Assembly (NCBI GenBank): GCA_037442025.1
Contig: JBBIRB010000006.1
Span: 20,005-84,004, forward strand
DNA: 64,000 nucleotides
Source of the DNA: UBA2287 sp037442025
GTDB taxonomy: Bacteria > Bacteroidota > Bacteroidia > Bacteroidales > Tenuifilaceae
Direction: 5' to 3'
Both the position numbers and the translations under genes were made by a program. This document shows, one piece after another, positions 60,006-64,000 of the stretch (positions within the stretch are counted from its first letter, which is position 1; each line of letters begins with the position of its first letter). Under the pieces are notes generated by a model. It ran no database searches. It was not told where the DNA came from and saw nothing but the letters and a program-made list of their open reading frames with translations.

Positions 60006-60383
60006 TTATTTCTGGCTATTTTTAGCCTCAATGCTCAAAGTTGCATGAGGAACAGCCCGGAGACGCTCTTTTGAAATGAGCTTACCCGTTTCGCGGCATA
60101 CACCGTAAGTTTTATTTTCAACACGCACAAGGGCTGCCTCGAGGTGTTGTATAAACTTTTGTTGTCTTTGGGCTAGTCGGCCGGCCTCCTCTTTCGAGAG
60201 CGTTGCTGCTCCTTCTTCTAGCACTTTGAATGTGGGCGACGTATCCTGAGTATCGTTGCTTTCGTTCAGTGTAATGGCGCTTTTAAGGATATCATAATCC
60301 TTGCGTGCTTTTTCGAGCTTCCTCAGTATTAGTTCCTTGAACTCCACCAGCTCCTCATCCGAAAACCTATTCTTCTCTGACAT
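60006..60383 (-). CDS. DksA/TraR-type regulator with degenerate zinc finger
   Basis: 125 aa from the ATG at 60383 (MSEKNRFSDEELVEFKEL). An N-terminal helical hairpin is followed by YGVCRETGKLISKERLRAVPHATLSIEAK, the DksA C4 finger motif with only the first Cys left. TGKLI and the PHA segment remain. DksA proteins bind RNA polymerase with ppGpp. Loss of the other cysteines is usual in Bacteroidota versions (family knowledge), so zinc is probably not bound. It lies 50 bases after ileS and 107 bases before lspA. Confidence 0.88.
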   Translation of the reverse strand: MSEKNRFSDEELVEFKELILRKLEKARKDYDILKSAITLNESNDTQDTSPTFKVLEEGAATLSKEEAGRLAQRQQKFIQHLEAALVRVENKTYGVCRETGKLISKERLRAVPHATLSIEAKNSQK

Positions 60384-60433
60384 ATCACAAAAAATTTTCC
60401 TAAATGTATGAAAACAGACCCAATAAAGCAAAT

Positions 60434-63400
60434 CTAGCAGTTAATCTTTTCCACTTTAATTGCAGTCACCAAATCGGTATCAAGCTCAATATTTGAGGCA
60501 GTTCCACAGGTTAGGGAGTCTACAAGGCAAATTTCGCGAGCCAAGGTTTGGCTGGCTATATACTCCTTGTGTGCTTCAATGGCCTGGGTGAGTTGATTAT
60601 GCTTAAGGATGCTAACAACAACCTTATCGGTTACGTCGAAACCAGCTTCCTTTCGCAGGTTCTGAATACGATTTATTAGTTCACGGGCAATGCCCTCCAT
60701 TTTAAGTTCATCGCTTACGGTAATATCAAGAGCAACAGTAAGCCTACCTTCATTGGCTACAAGCCAACCGGGTATGTCTTCCGAGAGTATTTCAACATCG
60801 TCAATGCCTATATGTTGGTTGCTTCCATTAATGCTTATCGAAAGGTTTCCAGAGCGTTCGAGTTCGCCAATTTGTTGCTGCGAAAGCAACCCTATGGCAT
60901 TCGAAACATCCTTCATGGCTTTGCCAAAGCGGGGCCCCAGCGTTTTAAAATTGGGCTTAATTTTTTTCACCAAAACCCCTGCCGAATCGTCGAGGTACTG
61001 CATCTCCTTAACGTTTACCTCTGAAAGAATAAGATTCTCAACGGCCTGAAGTTGGCGTTTGAAATTCGAATCGAGAACGGGTACCATAATTTTGTATAAG
61101 GGCTGGCGAACCTTAATATTTACCTTGCGGCGCAAGCCCAGCACCATCGACGAGAGTTTCTGTGCAATATCCATCTTCTCCTCCAGGTCCCTGTCGATTA
61201 AGCCTGTATTGGCTTTTGGGAAAAGGGTAAGGTGAATGCTGTCTTCAGCAAATCGTTTACTAACACTATTCAGGTCGGTAAAGAGCCTGTCGGCAAAGAA
61301 AGGTGCAATAGGAGCTGCAAGCATTGCCACAGTTTCCAGGCAGGTATAAAGTGTTTGGTATGCCGCTATTTTGTCGGTATTATAGCTACCTCCCCAGAAA
61401 CGCTTGCGGTTTAGGCGAACGTACCAGTTGCTGAGGTTTTCGGTTACAAACTCCTGAATTGCCCTGCCTGCCCTTGTGGGTTCGTAATTGGTGTATGCAT
61501 CGGTAACCTCTAAAACGAGCGAGTTTAAAAGCGAAATGATCCACCTGTCAATTTCGGGACGAGTGCTGATTGGAACCTCTTCTTCGCTGTATGTAAACCC
61601 ATCAACGTTGGCGTATAGCGCAAAGAAGGAGTAGGTATTGTAAAGCGTGCCAAAGAATTTGCGCTTCACCTCGTCAACTCCCTCCATGTCAAACTTCAGG
61701 TTATCCCAGGGTTGTGCGTTGGTTATCATGTACCAACGCAATGGGTCCGACCCATGATTTTCAATGGTTTCAAAAGGATCTACTGCATTTCCCAGTCGTT
61801 TGCTCATTTTGTTTCCATTCTTGTCGAGCACTAATCCATTTGAAATAATATTTTTGAACGCCACTGAATCGAAAAGCAGCGTAGAAAGGGCATGCAGCGT
61901 GTAGAACCATCCGCGGGTTTGGTCAACCCCCTCGGCAATGAAATCGGCGGGAAATTCTTCGTTGAAGTTAGCCTTGTTTTCGAACGGATAATGAATTTGA
62001 GCATATGGCATAGCCCCCGAATCGAACCAAACATCAATCAGGTCGGTTTCGCGGTACATTTTTTTACCCGAGGGGGATGCGAGCACAACATCGTCAACGT
62101 AAGGACGGTGGAGGTCGAAGTGGCTATAGTTTTCGGAAGAGAAATTATTGGGGACAAATTGTTCCAAAGGATTTTTTGCCATAAAACCAGCTTTAACAGC
62201 CTTCTCGCATTCTGTTTTCAACTCTTCTAGCGAGCCTATGCAAAGCATTTCGCTTCTGTCCTCGGTAACCCAAATGGGCAGGGGTGTTCCCCAATATCGC
62301 GAACGCGAAAGGTTCCAGTCTAACAGGTTTTCGAGCCATTTACCAAATCGTCCGGTTCCGGTACTGGCAGGTTTCCAGTTTATGGTATTGTTCAGCTCCA
62401 TCATTCTATCCTTAAGAGCCGTAACCTTTATAAACCAGCTGTCGAGAGGGTAGTAAAGCACAGGTTTATCGGTACGCCAGCAGTGCGGGTAGCTGTGCGT
62501 ATGCTTTTCGATTCGGAATGCCCGGTTGGCTTTTTTTAGCCAAACACAGAGATCGACATCAAGGGTCGCTGTTTCGGGGGTTGCAGCAGGATCATATTCG
62601 TTCTTTACGAAACGACCAGCAAATTCGGAGTAAAGCTCAGTATTAATGTTGTTGCTTACGAATGCATCGGAAAGGTCGGCCATTTTGTAAAACTTTCCGG
62701 TACGGTCCACCATAGGTTCCGCATTACCTTGCTTGTCGCGCAGAATGAGAGGTGCAATACCAGCTGCTTTGGCAACACGGTCGTCGTCGGCACCAAAAGT
62801 TGGGGCAATATGAACAATACCAGTTCCGTCTTCGGTTGTTACATAGTCGCCTGCAATCACCCTAAAGGCATCGCCTTCGGGCTTTACCCAAGGAAAAAGT
62901 TGCTCGTAGCCAACCCCAACAAGCTTTGCACCGGGGTACTCTGCAACAATGCGGTACGGCAATTTTTTATCGCCAATTTTGTAGTTACCAAAAGGTATTT
63001 CGGCGTTTTCGGGGTTGAAATAGGTTCCCAATAGGTCTTTCGCCAGAATGAGCGTTATCTCTTCGCCGCTGTAGGGGTTTAACGTGTGAACCTTAACATA
63101 ACTTATTTTTGGGCCCATGGCCAATGCCGTGTTCGAAGGAAGAGTCCAGGGTGTGGTTGTCCATGCAAGTATGTATAAATCGGTGTTAATGTCGGCAAAA
63201 AGAAATTCCGATTTGAGGTTACGAGTCACCTTGAACTGGGCAACCACCGAAGTGTCCTTAACATCCCGGTAGCATCCGGGCTGGTTGAGTTCGTGGGTAC
63301 TCAAACCGGTACCCGCTGCAGGCGAGAAGGGCTGTATAGTTTTTCCTTTGTAAAGCAAGCCCTTGTTGTAAAGCTGCTTTAGAAGCCACCAAAGGGTTTC

Positions 63401-63874
63401 AATGTACCGATTATCGTATGTTATGTAGGGATTATCCATATCGACCCAGTAACCCATTTTGCGGGTAAGGTCTTCCCATAGGTCGGTGTATTTCATTACC
63501 TCCTTGCGGCACTGGTTGTTGTATTCCTCAACCGAGATGGTTTTACCAATATCTTCTTTGGTTATGCCCAGCATTTTTTCAACGCCCAATTCAACTGGAA
63601 GACCATGGGTATCCCAACCCGCTTTACGGTGAACCAAATATCCCTGTTGGGTTTTGAAACGGCAAAAAATATCCTTAATGGTTCGAGCCATAACATGGTG
63701 AATCCCCGGAATACCGTTGGCCGAGGGTGGCCCTTCGTAAAACACGTAGGCAGGGCTATTTTTCCGAACCTCAATACTTTTTTTGAAAGTACTATTGGCC
63801 TCCCATGCCTTTAGCACATCCTTGTTAACCTGCGAAAGGTCTAACCCTTTGTATTCTTTATACTTACTTTTCAT
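60434..63874 (-). CDS. ileS: Isoleucyl-tRNA synthetase
   Basis: 1146 aa class I synthetase. HIGH motif as GIHHVMART in PPSANGIPGIHHV (about residue 50). Editing domain (CP1) with LPSNTALAMG and DDRVA-type blocks, KMSKR in NKMSKRLGNAVDPFE, and the anticodon-binding end with NWYVRLNRKRFWGG. The long C-terminal region (from about 900) follows the eukaryote-like IleRS2 layout seen in many Bacteroidota, which are often less sensitive to mupirocin (family knowledge; not provable here). First gene of the right-hand minus-strand run. A full promoter match lies upstream at 63912. Confidence 0.97.
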   Translation of the reverse strand: MKSKYKEYKGLDLSQVNKDVLKAWEANSTFKKSIEVRKNSPAYVFYEGPPSANGIPGIHHVMARTIKDIFCRFKTQQGYLVHRKAGWDTHGLPVELGVEKMLGITKEDIGKTISVEEYNNQCRKEVMKYTDLWEDLTRKMGYWVDMDNPYITYDNRYIETLWWLLKQLYNKGLLYKGKTIQPFSPAAGTGLSTHELNQPGCYRDVKDTSVVAQFKVTRNLKSEFLFADINTDLYILAWTTTPWTLPSNTALAMGPKISYVKVHTLNPYSGEEITLILAKDLLGTYFNPENAEIPFGNYKIGDKKLPYRIVAEYPGAKLVGVGYEQLFPWVKPEGDAFRVIAGDYVTTEDGTGIVHIAPTFGADDDRVAKAAGIAPLILRDKQGNAEPMVDRTGKFYKMADLSDAFVSNNINTELYSEFAGRFVKNEYDPAATPETATLDVDLCVWLKKANRAFRIEKHTHSYPHCWRTDKPVLYYPLDSWFIKVTALKDRMMELNNTINWKPASTGTGRFGKWLENLLDWNLSRSRYWGTPLPIWVTEDRSEMLCIGSLEELKTECEKAVKAGFMAKNPLEQFVPNNFSSENYSHFDLHRPYVDDVVLASPSGKKMYRETDLIDVWFDSGAMPYAQIHYPFENKANFNEEFPADFIAEGVDQTRGWFYTLHALSTLLFDSVAFKNIISNGLVLDKNGNKMSKRLGNAVDPFETIENHGSDPLRWYMITNAQPWDNLKFDMEGVDEVKRKFFGTLYNTYSFFALYANVDGFTYSEEEVPISTRPEIDRWIISLLNSLVLEVTDAYTNYEPTRAGRAIQEFVTENLSNWYVRLNRKRFWGGSYNTDKIAAYQTLYTCLETVAMLAAPIAPFFADRLFTDLNSVSKRFAEDSIHLTLFPKANTGLIDRDLEEKMDIAQKLSSMVLGLRRKVNIKVRQPLYKIMVPVLDSNFKRQLQAVENLILSEVNVKEMQYLDDSAGVLVKKIKPNFKTLGPRFGKAMKDVSNAIGLLSQQQIGELERSGNLSISINGSNQHIGIDDVEILSEDIPGWLVANEGRLTVALDITVSDELKMEGIARELINRIQNLRKEAGFDVTDKVVVSILKHNQLTQAIEAHKEYIASQTLAREICLVDSLTCGTASNIELDTDLVTAIKVEKINC

Positions 63875-63911
63875 TTAAATGCAAAAAAATGTATTTTCCT
63901 AAAAAATCTCA

Positions 63912-63942
63912 CAAAGATACATTACAGTTATTTAATACGCAA
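63912..63942 (-). promoter_or_regulatory. Bacteroidota-type promoter for ileS
   Basis: On the minus strand TTG (63940-63942), 20 bases, then TATCTTTG (63912-63919). This is a perfect -33/-7 match with the right spacing, 38 bases upstream of the ileS start codon. Confidence 0.8.
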
Positions 63943-64000
63943 TGTCATTAGTGTCCACTTTAAATTAAAACAAGTTCTTTGAAATCCTTGTAAAATCTAT

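Overview
The window is ordinary chromosomal DNA of a member of the Bacteroidota, most likely Bacteroidales or a close relative. The evidence is gene content (two DUF3857 proteins, DUF4270, a short GT5-only glycogen synthase, a GH92/GH20/GH2 glycosidase set, a DksA/TraR protein with a degraded zinc finger, a sigma-54 gene behind asnS) and promoters. Several 5' regions carry the Bacteroidota -7 element TAnnTTTG, and two have a TTG/TTTG element exactly 20 bases upstream: a tRNA at 23.2 kb and ileS at 63.9 kb. Shine-Dalgarno-like sites are not prominent. The species cannot be named from sequence alone.

Layout. 1-2208: 5' part of topA (minus strand, runs off the left edge). 2468-4837: class A penicillin-binding protein, convergent with a minus-strand operon rbfA - methyltransferase - LolC/E-like permease - dual oligopeptide-type ATPase (8885-4834). 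9004-9993: trpS, divergent from rbfA. 14742-10081 (minus): glycogen synthase - DUF4270 lipoprotein - glmS - DUF2461. 15048-20765 (plus): panC - panD - flippase-like membrane protein - radA - galE - rfbB. 20766-21818 is a scar: a 317-bp direct repeat of the rfbB 3' region brackets a lipoprotein gene and the 5' stump of a secreted-protein gene. It is followed by DUF2147, comF, a CAU-anticodon tRNA (probably tRNA-Ile2), a HAD hydrolase and an ATP-cone/restriction-endonuclease fusion. 28637-24839 (minus): two DUF3857 exported proteins. A frameshifted VanZ-like gene and a C_GCAxxG_C_C protein come next.

39989-29747 (minus) is a long colinear run: asnS - rpoN - PAP2-like membrane protein - lipocalin - amidohydrolase - radical SAM protein - glycosyltransferase - GH92 alpha-mannosidase. 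41113-42035 is a gene-poor gap. It is followed by a DsrE/YedF-like protein, ubiX, a heptanucleotide repeat and proline dehydrogenase. 44326-52743 (plus) is a coherent glycan locus: LacI regulator - sugar MFS transporter - ROK kinase - GH20 beta-hexosaminidase - GH2 beta-mannosidase. With the GH92 enzyme it could process mannose/GlcNAc-containing glycans such as N-glycan cores (inference). The right end has a sugar phosphotransferase, an acetyltransferase, a PAS/GAF protein without an output domain, a small XRE regulator, and the minus-strand set ileS - dksA-like - lspA - ispD.

Most of the window is conserved housekeeping sequence. The points most worth a second look are the rfbB repeat scar at 20.4-21.8 kb, the ATP-cone/nuclease fusion at 23.9 kb, the DUF3857 pair in which only one member keeps the transglutaminase cysteine, the output-less PAS/GAF protein, the frameshifted VanZ gene, and three unrelated intergenic repeat tracts at 43.1, 46.6 and 50.1 kb. 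I found no CRISPR array, prophage, transposase gene or complete known defence system.
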